A stretch of 64,000 bases of DNA from Alphaproteobacteria bacterium (GTDB lineage Bacteria > Pseudomonadota > Alphaproteobacteria > JAJFFI01). Each line of letters opens with the position of its first letter. The stretch's first letter is position 1. The position numbers and the translations under genes were made by a program. Positions 24,060-33,065 of this stretch are shown piece by piece. The stretch is taken from contig JASJBI010000027.1 in assembly GCA_030066595.1 (NCBI GenBank), positions 1 to 64,000 on the forward strand, given 5' to 3'. A model generated the notes under the pieces. The model saw only the letters and a list, made by a program, of their open reading frames with translations. It did not search any database and had not been told where the DNA came from.

Positions 24060-24458
24060 CTAATACCGCTCCCCGGATGCTCCCCTAATGGAAGCTAGCA
24101 TCAAGGAAAGTGTGGTAAAGGTCAATTCAAAAGTTGGCGCGATCGTTAGTTGAAAATCTCACCTGAAATAACTGAAACATTTGGATATCTACTTTGGTTA
24201 ACAAGGGCCTGGCGTGAGGTGTGAACAGGCCACTCCAAACAGTATTTGCACATACATAAAAACCGGCCATTTCGGCCCGGAGAAATCCTGCAGAGGTGGT
24301 TGCGGGGGCGTGGCGCGGCTTTCGCCGATTTGTCAAAGAGATCCTGTATTTGCCGGACACGCCGGGCCCGAGATTCGCCCTTGGTGGCGGACGACCGACT
24401 GGCCACCCAGGCGGGATCGGCAATGGCTCGGCCCGGTCGCGTTGCCGGAAAGCCGGGG
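24060..24458. other. Intergenic region without a recognised gene
   Basis: About 400 bp between the FecR-domain gene start and the RNA helicase stop. The half nearest the FecR gene is AT-richer and includes a minus-strand TTGACC near 24125-24120 that could be a -35 for that gene, with only a poor -10. Short frames here look random. No tRNA or known RNA family was recognised. Confidence 0.5.
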
Positions 24459-25880
24459 TCAGTTGCCCTTGGCGCCCAACGGTCGGGTCAGGAAGTTCGG
24501 CACCGCGTCGCCGAAGGCGGCGTGCTTGTCCGAGGTCCGGCGCGGCTTATCGCGCTTGCTCTTCTTGTCCTTCGAGCCCGGCTTGGCGGTTTGAGCGCCG
24601 GTTTCGGCCTTGGCCGGCTCGGGCTTTTCGGAGGCGCGGCGCCGGCGGCCGCCCTGTCGCTCCGTGTCACGGATCTTTCCGCGCGACTCGCGGCCTTTCG
24701 GTCGCTGGCGGCCCCGTCGCCGCCTGCCGCCGTCGCTTTCCAACTCCCCGGCGTCGAAACCGGGCACGTCGATCCGATCAATCTTGCGGCCGATGAGTCT
24801 GCTGATCGCGGCGACGAACTTGCCGTCTTCCGGCCCGGCCAGGGTGAAGGCGCGCCCGCGGCGGCCGGCGCGACCCGTGCGGCCGACCCGATGGACGTAG
24901 TCCTCGGCGTTCGCTGGCACATCGAAATTGAAGACGTGGGACAGGTCGCTGATATCCAGCCCTCTGGCCGCCACGTCGCTGCACACCAGGAGGGAGATCT
25001 GTCCGTCGCGAAACGCGTCCAGTGTCTCGGTCCGAACGGCCTGGACCATGTCGCCATGGAGACCCGCGACGTTGAAGTCATACCTTTTGAGCGAGCGGGC
25101 CAGGATGTCCACGTCGCGCTTGCGATTGCAGAAAATGAGCGCGTTGCGCACCGGTTCGCTGGCCAAGAGGGCGCGCAAAGCCGCTCGCTTCTCCTTCGGG
25201 TCGCCAGAGACGACGGCCAGGAAATCATCCACGGTCTCGGCGGTGGTCGCCGGCGGTGCGACGCGGATTTCCTTCGGGTTGATGAGGAAATCATCCGCCA
25301 GGCGCCGGATTTCGGGCGGGAAGGTGGCGGAGAAGAACAAGGTCTGGCGAATCTTTGGCAGCAGCTTGACGATCCGTTCGATGTCGGGAATGAAGCCCAT
25401 GTCGAGCATCCGGTCCGACTCGTCGATGACCAGGATCTTCACATCCGTCAGCAGAATGTTGCCGCGCTCGAACAGATCCAGCAGGCGGCCGGGGGTGGCG
25501 ATCAGGACGTCGACGCCACGGTCCAGCACCTGCTGTTGATCGGCGATCGCCTCGCCGCCGATGAGCAGCGCCTTGGAGAGCTTGTTGTACTTGCCATAGG
25601 TCTCGAAGTTCTCGGCCACCTGGGTGGCAAGCTCCCGGGTCGGCTCGAGGATCAGGGACCGCGGCATGCGGGCGCGCGCCCGTCCCGCGGCCAGGATATC
25701 GATCATTGGCAAGGTGAAGCTGGCTGTCTTGCCGGTGCCCGTCTGGGCGAGGCCCAGAACGTCGCGCCCCATAAGGACGACCGGAATTGCCTGATCTTGA
25801 ATTGGGGTAGGTTCCGTGTATCCGGCGTCAGCGACGGCCCGCAGGACGTCTTCGCTGAGACCGAGGTCTGTGAATGGCAT
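24459..25880 (-). CDS. rhlE: DEAD-box ATP-dependent RNA helicase (RhlE type)
   Basis: A 473-residue RNA helicase acting in ribosome assembly or RNA turnover. Motifs in order: Q motif TEPTPIQDQAIP, Walker A AQTGTGKTASF, PTRELATQV, TPGRLLD, SATFP, and the C-terminal HRVGRTGRAGRRGRAF. Motif II reads DESD (in VIDESDRMLDMGF) instead of DEAD. After about residue 370 follows a basic, Arg/Lys/Gly-rich tail typical of RhlE-like proteins, which binds RNA non-specifically. ATG 25880 lies behind a leader with a strong hairpin. It is divergent from the hydrolase gene. Confidence 0.87.
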   Translation of the reverse strand: MPFTDLGLSEDVLRAVADAGYTEPTPIQDQAIPVVLMGRDVLGLAQTGTGKTASFTLPMIDILAAGRARARMPRSLILEPTRELATQVAENFETYGKYNKLSKALLIGGEAIADQQQVLDRGVDVLIATPGRLLDLFERGNILLTDVKILVIDESDRMLDMGFIPDIERIVKLLPKIRQTLFFSATFPPEIRRLADDFLINPKEIRVAPPATTAETVDDFLAVVSGDPKEKRAALRALLASEPVRNALIFCNRKRDVDILARSLKRYDFNVAGLHGDMVQAVRTETLDAFRDGQISLLVCSDVAARGLDISDLSHVFNFDVPANAEDYVHRVGRTGRAGRRGRAFTLAGPEDGKFVAAISRLIGRKIDRIDVPGFDAGELESDGGRRRRGRQRPKGRESRGKIRDTERQGGRRRRASEKPEPAKAETGAQTAKPGSKDKKSKRDKPRRTSDKHAAFGDAVPNFLTRPLGAKGN

Positions 25881-25911
25881 ATTGGCTGATTATCTCTTCT
25901 TGCTGCAAATA

Positions 25912-25932
25912 GAGCCGCTCTCACAGCGGCTC
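25912..25932 (-). promoter_or_regulatory. Hairpin in the 5' leader of the RNA helicase
   Basis: GAGCCGCT and AGCGGCTC form a perfect 8-bp stem around a 5-nt loop, 32-52 nt upstream of the helicase start codon. Cold-induced helicases often have structured leaders, so a role in post-transcriptional control is possible. It could also be a binding site on DNA. Confidence 0.35.
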
Positions 25933-26094
25933 AGTATCACTCTAGACCAACTTGATCGTATATTTGGTGACGAATCACAAGAATTCCAACACCATCGTCA
26001 AACGGGCGCTTTTCCCGCGAGAAATCCGAGGTGCGGACGGCGGTCCGAGCGCACGATCCCGGCGAAATCAAGGGAATCAGGGAGCCAGCAGCAA

Positions 26095-26844
26095 TTGACA
26101 GACATCCCCCCTGGGCCGGGGCGAAGCGCTCCCGCCCCAACCAGGCATGCGCGGCCGGCGCTCGTTCTCCTGCCCGGACTGTTGTGTGACGCGGCCCTGT
26201 GGCGGGCTCAGTCCGAAGGTCTGGCCGATGCCGCCGAGATTCGCGTGGCCGATCTCACCACCCAGGAGTCGATGGCGGCCATGGCGGAGACAGCGCTGTC
26301 GCTGGTGCCGGGCCGCTTCTGCCTGGCCGGCCTGTCGATGGGCGGCTATGTCGCGCTCGAGGTCATGCGGCGGGCGCCGGACCGGGTCGCGAAGCTTGCC
26401 CTATTGGCCACTTCAGCGCGGGCCGACAGCGACGCGCAGTTGCGCCGTCGCCGCGACCTCGTCGCGCTGGCCGAGAAGGGCAATTTCAAGGGTGTTACGC
26501 CGCGGCTCCTGCCGCTGTTTCTGCATCCCGACCGCCTCGCGGATGCAAGCCTGGTCGGAGAGGTCAGCGCGATGGCAAAGCGGGTCGGCCCGGACGCCTT
26601 CCTGCGCCAGCAAAAGGCGATCATGGACCGGCCGGACAGCCGGCCGGGTCTGGCCAGGATCGGCTGCCCCACCCTGGTCCTGTGCGGGCGGCAGGACGGC
26701 CTGACCCCGCTGGCCTGGAGCGAAGAGATCGCGACCGGCATCCCCGGCGCCTGCCTGGAAGCGATCGAAGATTGCGGCCACCTCGCGACCATGGAAAGGC
26801 CGGACCAGGTGAACGCGGCGCTCAGGGCCTGGCTGGCCGCGTAG
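26095..26844 (+). CDS. Alpha/beta hydrolase
   Basis: A 249-residue alpha/beta-hydrolase. The catalytic triad can be placed: Ser in GLSMGGY (nucleophile elbow), Asp in CGRQDGLTP, and His in CGHLATMERP. LVLLPGLLCDAALW supplies the oxyanion-hole region. It has no signal peptide. The substrate is unknown; the family includes esterases and C-C bond hydrolases. TTG 26095 is chosen because CAGGGAG lies 10 nt upstream and the fold begins about 20 residues later; no in-frame ATG lies close. Confidence 0.75.
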   Translation: MTDIPPGPGRSAPAPTRHARPALVLLPGLLCDAALWRAQSEGLADAAEIRVADLTTQESMAAMAETALSLVPGRFCLAGLSMGGYVALEVMRRAPDRVAKLALLATSARADSDAQLRRRRDLVALAEKGNFKGVTPRLLPLFLHPDRLADASLVGEVSAMAKRVGPDAFLRQQKAIMDRPDSRPGLARIGCPTLVLCGRQDGLTPLAWSEEIATGIPGACLEAIEDCGHLATMERPDQVNAALRAWLAA

Positions 26845-26874
26845 TCGGTTCCGCGAGACCGGGCTGCCTTTCCG

Positions 26875-27702
26875 TCAGGGCGTGGCCGGCACCATGTGCA
26901 CCGTGCTTTGCGGGAAGGGGATCGACAGGCCTTCGCGGTCGAACCGTTCCTTGAGCGCCTTGGTCAGGTCGAACTTGAGCGGCCAGTAGTTCTCCGCCAG
27001 GCACCAGACCCGGACGACGAGGTTGACCGAGCTGTCGGCAAGCTCGCCGATCACGACCAAGGCATCCGGCTCCGCGAGCACGCGATCGTCGGCGCCGATG
27101 ACCGCCCGGACCGCTTCGATCGCCTTGTCCATGTCATCGCCGTAGTCGATGCCGATCATCAGGTCCACGCGCCGGGTCTCATGGAAGCTGTAGTTCTTGA
27201 CCGCCGCACCCCAGATCTGGCCGTTGGGCACCAGAATCTGCACGTTGTCGGGCGTCGCAAGTTCGGTCGTGAACAGGTTCAGGGCCTTGACCGAGCCGGC
27301 GACGCCGCCCGCCTCGACATAGTCGCCCACCCGGAACGGCCGAAAGACCAGCAACATCACGCCGGCCGCCACATTGCTGAGCGTGCCCTGTAACGCGAGG
27401 CCGATGGCCAGGCCGATCGTGCCCAGAACCGCGATCAGGCTTGCGGTCTGGACGCCGAACTGGGACAGCACCGCCAGCACCGTGATGGCCAGGATGAGAT
27501 AGCGCGCGAGGCTCGAGAGAAAGCTCTGCAAGGTCTGGTCGACCCGCCCCGTACGGGCGAGCGCGCGGCCGAGCCAGCGGCGGGTCCAGCCGGCGACCCA
27601 GATGCCGATGATCAGGATGACGATGGCCCCGACCACGTCGAGCCCATAGGTGGCGAGCAGGGTGACGATCTCCTCGGCCACCTGCGAAACCTGGTCTTCC
27701 AT
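26875..27702 (-). CDS. mscS: Small-conductance mechanosensitive channel (MscS)
   Basis: A 275-residue MscS-type channel that opens under membrane tension to release osmolytes. Three N-terminal helices lie at about 20-42, 66-88 and 92-115. The pore-lining TM3 runs through VLGTIGLAIGLALQGTLSNV, with Gly/Ala packing, followed by FRPFRVGDYVEAGGVAGSV at the start of the beta domain. Its length matches E. coli MscS (286). ATG 27702 is the start. It is convergent with the hydrolase gene. Confidence 0.87.
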   Translation of the reverse strand: MEDQVSQVAEEIVTLLATYGLDVVGAIVILIIGIWVAGWTRRWLGRALARTGRVDQTLQSFLSSLARYLILAITVLAVLSQFGVQTASLIAVLGTIGLAIGLALQGTLSNVAAGVMLLVFRPFRVGDYVEAGGVAGSVKALNLFTTELATPDNVQILVPNGQIWGAAVKNYSFHETRRVDLMIGIDYGDDMDKAIEAVRAVIGADDRVLAEPDALVVIGELADSSVNLVVRVWCLAENYWPLKFDLTKALKERFDREGLSIPFPQSTVHMVPATP

Positions 27703-27839
27703 GGTGCCTGCCCCTTTCCGTTATTGTTTTGCCCGGTTGTAGATATCCGGGATGCTTCGGCGGAGGCAACGGCGCGGTTGCTCAGGGGCGGTCATCGCGC
27801 CGAACAGGGCGCTGTGCGACGGGTGTTTTGCCCAGCGCC

Positions 27840-28280
27840 TCAGGCCGGCTTGCGCGCGGCTGGTTTCGGCAGCTTCGGAATCAGCCGCGCCAAAGCCATG
27901 CCGGCCACCATCGCCGCCAGGAACACCATCGTCGCGGGCAGGCCGTACGCGAGCCCGGCGACGGCCGGTCCGGGACAGAGCCCGACCAGACCCCAGCCGA
28001 CCCCGAACAGCGCCGATCCGAGCAGGAGACGGGCGTCGAGCGCGGTTGCGGTCGGCAGCTCGAAGCGGCCGGCAAGGACCGGCCGTTCGGGCCGCAGGCG
28101 CTTACGGAAGGCCACCAACGTGACGGCGAGCGCGCCGCCCATCACCAGGGCGAGGCTCGGGTCCCAGGACCCGGCGAGATCGAGAAAGCCCAACACCTTG
28201 GCGGGATCGACCATCTGCGAGACGCCCAGGCCGAGGCCGAAGATCACGCCGGCGGAGAGTGCGACGACGAGCCGCATCAT
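27840..28280 (-). CDS. YeeE/YedE-family protein, second half (DUF6691 type)
   Basis: A 146-residue membrane protein with four hydrophobic helices, belonging to the YeeE/YedE sulfur-compound transporter superfamily. The conserved Cys lies in GVGWGLVGLCPGPAVAGLAY. It pairs with the upstream YeeE/YedE gene, 9 bp away. Together the two halves should form one transporter equivalent to a full-length YeeE (thiosulfate uptake in E. coli). The transported compound here is not known. The start is at 28280 or one codon later. Confidence 0.78.
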   Translation of the reverse strand: MMRLVVALSAGVIFGLGLGVSQMVDPAKVLGFLDLAGSWDPSLALVMGGALAVTLVAFRKRLRPERPVLAGRFELPTATALDARLLLGSALFGVGWGLVGLCPGPAVAGLAYGLPATMVFLAAMVAGMALARLIPKLPKPAARKPA

Positions 28281-28289
28281 GGGATCTGC

Positions 28290-28715
28290 TCAGCCTCCGA
28301 AGACATGCCGGACAACGAAGACGGTGACGAAGGCGCTCGCCATGAAGACCGCGGTCGCGGTGATCGAGCGCTTGGACAGCCGAGCGATGCCGCACACGCC
28401 ATGGCCGCTGGTGCAGCCGCCGCCGAGGCGTGTTCCGAACCCGACCAGCAGGCCGCCCGCGATTAGGGTCGGCAGCGAACCGGTGAGCGCAATCGCCTGG
28501 GGCTCGGGTCCGACCAGGCGCCACAAGGCCGCACCCAGAGCCAGCCCGGCGAGGAACAGGAGCCGCCAGGCGACGTCGCCGCGGGCCGGGCTCAGGAGGC
28601 CGCCGGCGATTCCGCTGATGCCGGCGATGCGGCCGTTCAGCAACAAGAGCATCGAAGCCGCCACACCGATCAACAGGCCGCCGATCAGGGCCGAGACGGG
28701 CGTGAAGTTCTCCAT
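28290..28715 (-). CDS. YeeE/YedE-family protein, first half
   Basis: A 141-residue membrane protein with about four helices. It carries the diagnostic block GFGTRLGGGCTSGHGVCG, whose two Cys residues are thought to relay the sulfur species in this family. ATG 28715 (MENFTPVSA) is preferred over TTG 28751. It forms a two-gene unit with the DUF6691-type partner downstream. A role in sulfur compound uptake fits the sulfur-assimilation genes elsewhere in the window, but this is inference. Confidence 0.78.
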   Translation of the reverse strand: MENFTPVSALIGGLLIGVAASMLLLLNGRIAGISGIAGGLLSPARGDVAWRLLFLAGLALGAALWRLVGPEPQAIALTGSLPTLIAGGLLVGFGTRLGGGCTSGHGVCGIARLSKRSITATAVFMASAFVTVFVVRHVFGG

Positions 28716-28823
28716 GCCGATAGCGTTAGACGGTTCGCGCCCGGTAGACAAGCGTGGGCGGACCGGCCCAGTCGCGGACCGGCGGGACAGATCGGAGGCT
28801 GGCGCTTGGCATGGCGTTGCCGA

Positions 28824-30893
28824 TCAAACGTCCAGCTTCTCGACGAACTTGGCGTTTTCCTGGATGTAGCGGAAGCGCAGTTCCGGCTTCTTGCCCATCA
28901 GGCTGTCGACCAGGCGGGCGGTGTCTCTTGCGTCGTCCACGTCCTCCGGGTTCCCTTCGTCGGGAATGACCACGCGCAAGAGCGTCCGGGTCGCCGGATC
29001 CATCGTCGTCTCCCGGAGCTGGGCCGGCGGCATTTCGCCGAGACCCTTGAAGCGGCTGATCTCGATCTTGCCCCGACCAGTGAAGACGTCCTTCAAGAGC
29101 GCGTCCTTGTGGTGGTCGTCCCGCGCGTAGGCCACGTTCGCCCCCTGGCTCAGGCGATAGAGCGGCGGCATCGCCAAGTACAAATGGCCGTTCTCGATCA
29201 GCCCGGTCATCTCCCGATAGAAGAAGGTCAGCAGCAGGGACGCGATATGGGCGCCGTCCACGTCCGCGTCGGTCATGATGATGACCCGGTCGTAGCGCAG
29301 CCGGTCGTCCCGGTAGTCCGGCCCGGTGCCGCAGCCCAGCGCCTGGATGAGATCGTGCAGCTCCTGGTTCGCGCGCAGCTTGTCAGCCGAGGCGCTGGCC
29401 ACGTTCAGGATCTTGCCGCGCAGCGGCAGCACCGCCTGGGTGTCGCGGCGGCGCGCCTGCTTGGCCGAGCCGCCGGCGGAATCCCCTTCGACCAGGAAGA
29501 TCTCGGTGCCGTCCGCGGCGTTCTTGGCGCAATCGGCCAGCTTGCCCGGCAGGCGCAGCTTGCGGGTGGCGGACTTGCGCGCCATCTCCCGCTCTTGGCG
29601 CCGGCGCTGGCGTTCCTCGGCGCGCTCCGCGACCCGATCCAACAGCGCCTTCGATCCCTTGGGATCGCCCGACAGCCAATGGTCGAAGTGGTCGCGGATG
29701 GCGTTCTCGACCGCCTTCTGGGCCGAGGGCATGCCCAGCCGTTCCTTGGTCTGACCCTGGAATTCGGGCTCGCGAATGAACAGCGACAGCAGGATGCAGG
29801 CGCCATCGGTGACGTCCTCGGTGGTGATCTGACCGGCCCGCTTGGTACCGACCAGCTCGCCATAGGCGCGCAGGCCGCGCGCCAGCGCCGTGCGCAGGCC
29901 GGCCTCGTGGCTGCCGCCCTGCGGCGTCGGCACCGTGTTGACATAGGAGCCAAGGAAGCCGTTCTCGTCGCCGGGCCAGCAGACCGCCCACTCGACCCGG
30001 CCTTCGCCGTTGATCTCGCTCGCCCCGGCGAACGGCTCGGGCGTGTAGCAGGGCCGGTCGCCGACCGACGCCGCGAGATAGTCCTGCAGCCCGCCCGGAA
30101 AATGCAAGGTCTCCTTGGCCGGCACCTCCGATCCCTCGGCCAGCAGCGACTTGTCGCAGGCCCAGCGGATCTCCACGTCCCGGATCAGATAGGCCTTCGA
30201 GCGCACCATGCGGTAGAGCCGGTCGGGTTTGAACGCCGCCGACTTGCCAAAGATCTCCGGGTCCGGGTGGAAGGTGATGGTCGTGCCGCGCCGGTTCTGT
30301 ACCGTGCCCGCTTTCTTGAGCTTGGTCTTGGCCATGCCGCGGCTGTAGTCCTGGCGCCAGAGCTGGCGGTCGCGCGCCACCTCGACCGACATCCGGTCCG
30401 AGAGCGCGTTGACCACCGAGATCCCAACGCCGTGCAGACCGCCCGAGATCTTGTAGGCGCTGCCACCGAACTTTCCGCCTGAGTGCAGCGTGGTCATGAT
30501 GACTTCGAGGGCGGACTTGTCCTTGATCTTGGGATGGCGGTCGACCGGGATGCCGCGGCCGTTGTCGCGCACGGTGACGCCGCCGTCCGCTGCCAGCTCG
30601 AACTCGACCCAGTTGGCGTGGCCGGCCACGACCTCGTCCATGGCGTTGTCCAGCACCTCGGCCGCGAGATGATGCAGCGCGCGCTCGTCGGTCCCGCCGA
30701 CATACATGCCGGGCCGCCGCCGGACCGGCTCCAGCCCCTCGAGCACCTCGATGTCCTTGGCCGTGTAGGCGGCGGACGCCGCTTCGCCGCCGCCGGGGTC
30801 CCGAGCTTCGGCCTTGCCGCGCGCGCTTTTGGCGGTCTTGCGCTTGCGTCCGGATTTCGGCCCGTCGTCGAACAGGTCTCTCACGGCCGACAT
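28824..30893 (-). CDS. parE: DNA topoisomerase IV subunit B
   Basis: A 689-residue ATPase subunit of topoisomerase IV, needed for chromosome decatenation. GHKL ATPase motifs: VLDNAMDEV, DNGRGIPVD and GLHGVGISVVNALS. The TOPRIM domain has EGDSAGGSAKQARRR and the metal-binding TDADVDGAHI. The length (about 690, without the GyrB insertion) and the C-terminal IQENAKFVEKLDV ending mark ParE and not GyrB. Residues 1-45 are a basic extension, common in alphaproteobacteria. A strong promoter lies about 85-115 bp upstream. Confidence 0.9.
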   Translation of the reverse strand: MSAVRDLFDDGPKSGRKRKTAKSARGKAEARDPGGGEAASAAYTAKDIEVLEGLEPVRRRPGMYVGGTDERALHHLAAEVLDNAMDEVVAGHANWVEFELAADGGVTVRDNGRGIPVDRHPKIKDKSALEVIMTTLHSGGKFGGSAYKISGGLHGVGISVVNALSDRMSVEVARDRQLWRQDYSRGMAKTKLKKAGTVQNRRGTTITFHPDPEIFGKSAAFKPDRLYRMVRSKAYLIRDVEIRWACDKSLLAEGSEVPAKETLHFPGGLQDYLAASVGDRPCYTPEPFAGASEINGEGRVEWAVCWPGDENGFLGSYVNTVPTPQGGSHEAGLRTALARGLRAYGELVGTKRAGQITTEDVTDGACILLSLFIREPEFQGQTKERLGMPSAQKAVENAIRDHFDHWLSGDPKGSKALLDRVAERAEERQRRRQEREMARKSATRKLRLPGKLADCAKNAADGTEIFLVEGDSAGGSAKQARRRDTQAVLPLRGKILNVASASADKLRANQELHDLIQALGCGTGPDYRDDRLRYDRVIIMTDADVDGAHIASLLLTFFYREMTGLIENGHLYLAMPPLYRLSQGANVAYARDDHHKDALLKDVFTGRGKIEISRFKGLGEMPPAQLRETTMDPATRTLLRVVIPDEGNPEDVDDARDTARLVDSLMGKKPELRFRYIQENAKFVEKLDV

Positions 30894-30978
30894 GCACGGA
30901 TCTCCTTGCTCACAGGGGGTCGCACGCCCAGCTCCCGGATCGAGCCCGAAAGACGCCTAAGACCTACCCGCGATTCGC

Positions 30979-31007
30979 CAAATAGGGTAGGGGCTTCGCG
31001 CTGTCAA
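30979..31007 (-). promoter_or_regulatory. Sigma-70 promoter of parE with a dyad around the -10
   Basis: On the minus strand a perfect TTGACA (31007-31002) is followed after exactly 17 bp by TATTTG (30984-30979). Transcription would begin near 30972, leaving a leader of about 80 nt. An inverted repeat CCTACCC / GGGTAGG (30985-30991 and 30963-30969) brackets the -10 and start region, placed as a repressor operator would be. Confidence 0.55.
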
Positions 31008-31150
31008 CGCGACATCTGGGGCAGGTCTTCCGGCGGCGCTCGATGGCCCTGATCTCCCGGCCGGCGCCCGCGGCCGCGCAATCGCCTTGCCGTCGTCCGC
31101 CCACGGTGTATATCCAGGCCAGGCGCGGCACAGAGACAGGAGACCTGGGC

Positions 31151-32251
31151 GTGAATATGACGATCCGCAGAACGGCGATCACATTGGCGGGCTTGGCCCT
31201 GTTCTTGAGCGCGGCAGGCGTGCTCCGTGCCGAAGGTCTCGAGGTGGTGGCGCGCTTCGAGCCGGCCAATCCGCCGGGCAATATCGCGGTGACCCCTGAC
31301 GGGCGTCTGATCATGAGCCTGCACCCGTTCTACGTCCCCGCGCATCGGGTCGTCGAGGTGCTCAAGGACGGCACGACCAAGCCGTTTCCGAATGCGGTCT
31401 GGAGCGGCAAGCCGGGGGCCAACGGCGTCGGATTGAACGGCGTTTTGGGCCTGCGCTCGGACGGGCGCGGCATCGTCTGGATGCTGGATACGGCCGGCGA
31501 GGGGCAGTCGGGTAAGCTGGTTGCCTGGGACACGCGCAGCGATCGGCTGCACCGGGTGATCTATCTGCCGCCGCCCGCGACCCTGCCCGAGAGCTTCCTC
31601 AATGATCTCGCGGTCGACTTGGTCAACAACGCCATCTATATCGCCGACACCGCGCCGGGCAAGAAGGGTGCCTTGATCGTGGTCGACCTGACGACGGGCT
31701 TGGCCGTGCGCCGCTTGCAGGGCCACGTCTCGGTGGTGCCCGAGGATATCCCCATGGTGATCGACGGCCGAACCGTCACGTTGGGCGGTGAGGAGGCGCG
31801 GATCTCGGTCGACTCGATCACCGTCGACCCGTCGAACCAGTGGGTCTATTTCGGACCGATGAGCGGGACCTCGCTGTACCGCATAAGGACGGCAGACCTC
31901 CTGAACCTGTCGCTCAGCGATACGCAACTCGGCAACCGGGTGGAGCGATACGGTGACAAGCCGATCAGCGACGGCATCACCGCGGACGGAGCGGGCAATA
32001 TCTACATCACCGACATCACCAACAATGCGATCGGGGTGACCGGTGCGGACGGCAGGTACCAGATTCTCTATCAACATCCCGAGCGTCTGAGTTGGCCCGA
32101 CGGGATGGCTTTCGATGCCTTTCATCGAATCTACGTCACCGTCAACCAGCTGCACCGGTCGGCCCCTCTGAACCGCGGCAAGGACATCTCGAAACCGCCC
32201 TTCCACCTGGTGCGTTTTCCCGCCCTGGCGCCGGGCTCCGTCGGCCGCTAA
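31151..32251 (+). CDS. Exported major royal jelly/yellow-family beta-propeller protein
   Basis: A 366-residue protein with a signal peptide (about 1-27, ending GVLRA) and a six-bladed beta-propeller resembling the major royal jelly/yellow family and SMP-30-like lactonases. Diagnostic stretches are MSLHPFY, NDLAVDL, ITVDPSNQWVYFGPMSG and SDGITADGAGNIYITDI. It is likely periplasmic. Bacterial members have no established function; a lactonase-like or ligand-binding role is possible. GTG 31151 is chosen because CAGGAG lies 8 nt upstream; ATG 31157 is only two codons later. It is divergent from parE. Confidence 0.7.
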   Translation: MNMTIRRTAITLAGLALFLSAAGVLRAEGLEVVARFEPANPPGNIAVTPDGRLIMSLHPFYVPAHRVVEVLKDGTTKPFPNAVWSGKPGANGVGLNGVLGLRSDGRGIVWMLDTAGEGQSGKLVAWDTRSDRLHRVIYLPPPATLPESFLNDLAVDLVNNAIYIADTAPGKKGALIVVDLTTGLAVRRLQGHVSVVPEDIPMVIDGRTVTLGGEEARISVDSITVDPSNQWVYFGPMSGTSLYRIRTADLLNLSLSDTQLGNRVERYGDKPISDGITADGAGNIYITDITNNAIGVTGADGRYQILYQHPERLSWPDGMAFDAFHRIYVTVNQLHRSAPLNRGKDISKPPFHLVRFPALAPGSVGR

Positions 32252-32283
32252 TAGATCCACGGTTCCTAACAACGGAGGCTCCC

Positions 32284-32676
32284 TTGGACACAGATACGCG
32301 CGCGCCGCGCGGCGAGCTCTCTATCCGAACGCTGGCCATGCCGGCGGACACCAACCCGGCCGGAGACATCTTCGGCGGCTGGCTGTTGTCGCAGATGGAC
32401 ATCGCCGGCGGCCTGGTTGCGAGCGGGCGGGCCGGCGGCCGGACCGCCACCATCGCGGTCGAGGCGATGAAGTTCCACCTGCCGGTCTTCGTCGGCGACG
32501 TGCTCTGCTGTTATGGCGAGATCATCAAGCTGGGCACCACTTCGATTGGGGTGCGCGTTGAAGCCTGGGTGTTGCGCCGAAACTCGGGCGATCGGGTCTT
32601 GGTGACCGAGGGCGTCTTCACTTATGTCGCGATCGATGAGAATCGCCGGCCGCGTCCGGTCGAGGCGGTGGCGTAG
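32284..32676 (+). CDS. Acyl-CoA thioesterase (YciA-like hotdog)
   Basis: A 130-residue hotdog-fold thioesterase that hydrolyses acyl-CoA to free acid and CoA. Family signatures are MPADTNPAGDIFGGWLLSQM, with the catalytic Asp in the N-x-x-G-D-I-F-G-G-W motif, and VEAMKFHLPVFVGDVL. It is cytosolic. There is no ATG at the 5' end; TTG 32284 has GGAGG 5 nt upstream. It follows the beta-propeller gene by 32 bp and may be co-transcribed. Confidence 0.82.
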   Translation: MDTDTRAPRGELSIRTLAMPADTNPAGDIFGGWLLSQMDIAGGLVASGRAGGRTATIAVEAMKFHLPVFVGDVLCCYGEIIKLGTTSIGVRVEAWVLRRNSGDRVLVTEGVFTYVAIDENRRPRPVEAVA

Positions 32677-32700
32677 CGATCCGCATCTGCCCTCAACGCA

Positions 32701-32731
32701 GCAACCCCGCCCATGGTGCCGGCGGGGTTGC
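32701..32731 (+). terminator. Hairpin terminator after the thioesterase gene
   Basis: GCAACCCCGCC and GGCGGGGTTGC form a perfect 11-bp stem with a 9-nt loop, starting 25 bp after the stop codon. There is no T run after it, so termination may need Rho or the stem may protect the 3' end. Confidence 0.5.
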
Positions 32732-32903
32732 GTATGGATGGCTCAATGCTCATCGCCCGGTCCAAAACCGGGCCTCATGTCTTAGCTTCGACGATAAAAC
32801 GTCAAATTGTCGATCATGAGTGCAAACTGTCGGGCGGTGTCATCTTTTTAACCTCCCGTCTACTGATCAAACGCTAGCACAATTCGCGCTTTCGATCCAG
32901 CCA

Positions 32904-32920
32904 CGCACCATACTGGTGCG
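32904..32920. promoter_or_regulatory. NtrC-like dyad upstream of tupA
   Basis: CGCACCATACTGGTGCG is a perfect dyad and contains GCACCA-N3-TGGTGC, the core of the enterobacterial NtrC consensus. It lies about 145 bp upstream of the tupA ATG, a normal distance for an enhancer. Only a weak sigma-54-like sequence (TTGC near 32961, without the GG at -24) follows. Confidence 0.4.
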
Positions 32921-33065
32921 GTCTTTTGCCGCGCCCTGTTGCGTCCAAGTCGCAGTGTTCTTGCGGGCGACGGTTTCGTTTGTCTGCTCCGCGGCACTTG
33001 TCATGCGGCTTGGCGCGACCCATAACGGGGTTCGATTGGGGACCTGCCAGGAGAATCAAACGACC

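Larger units (their letters stand above)
32677..33065. other. Intergenic region upstream of tupA
   Basis: These 389 bp contain a terminator-like hairpin (32701-32731), an AT-richer stretch around 32790-32880, and a perfect dyad CGCACCATACTGGTGCG (32904-32920). No convincing gene is seen; the tupA frame remains open upstream, but its signal peptide starts at 33066. Confidence 0.55.

Noticed and set aside
32910..32927. Sigma-54 promoter overlapping the NtrC-like dyad before tupA
   Set aside because: The GG and GC elements are one base too far apart and the -24 reads TGGTGC.
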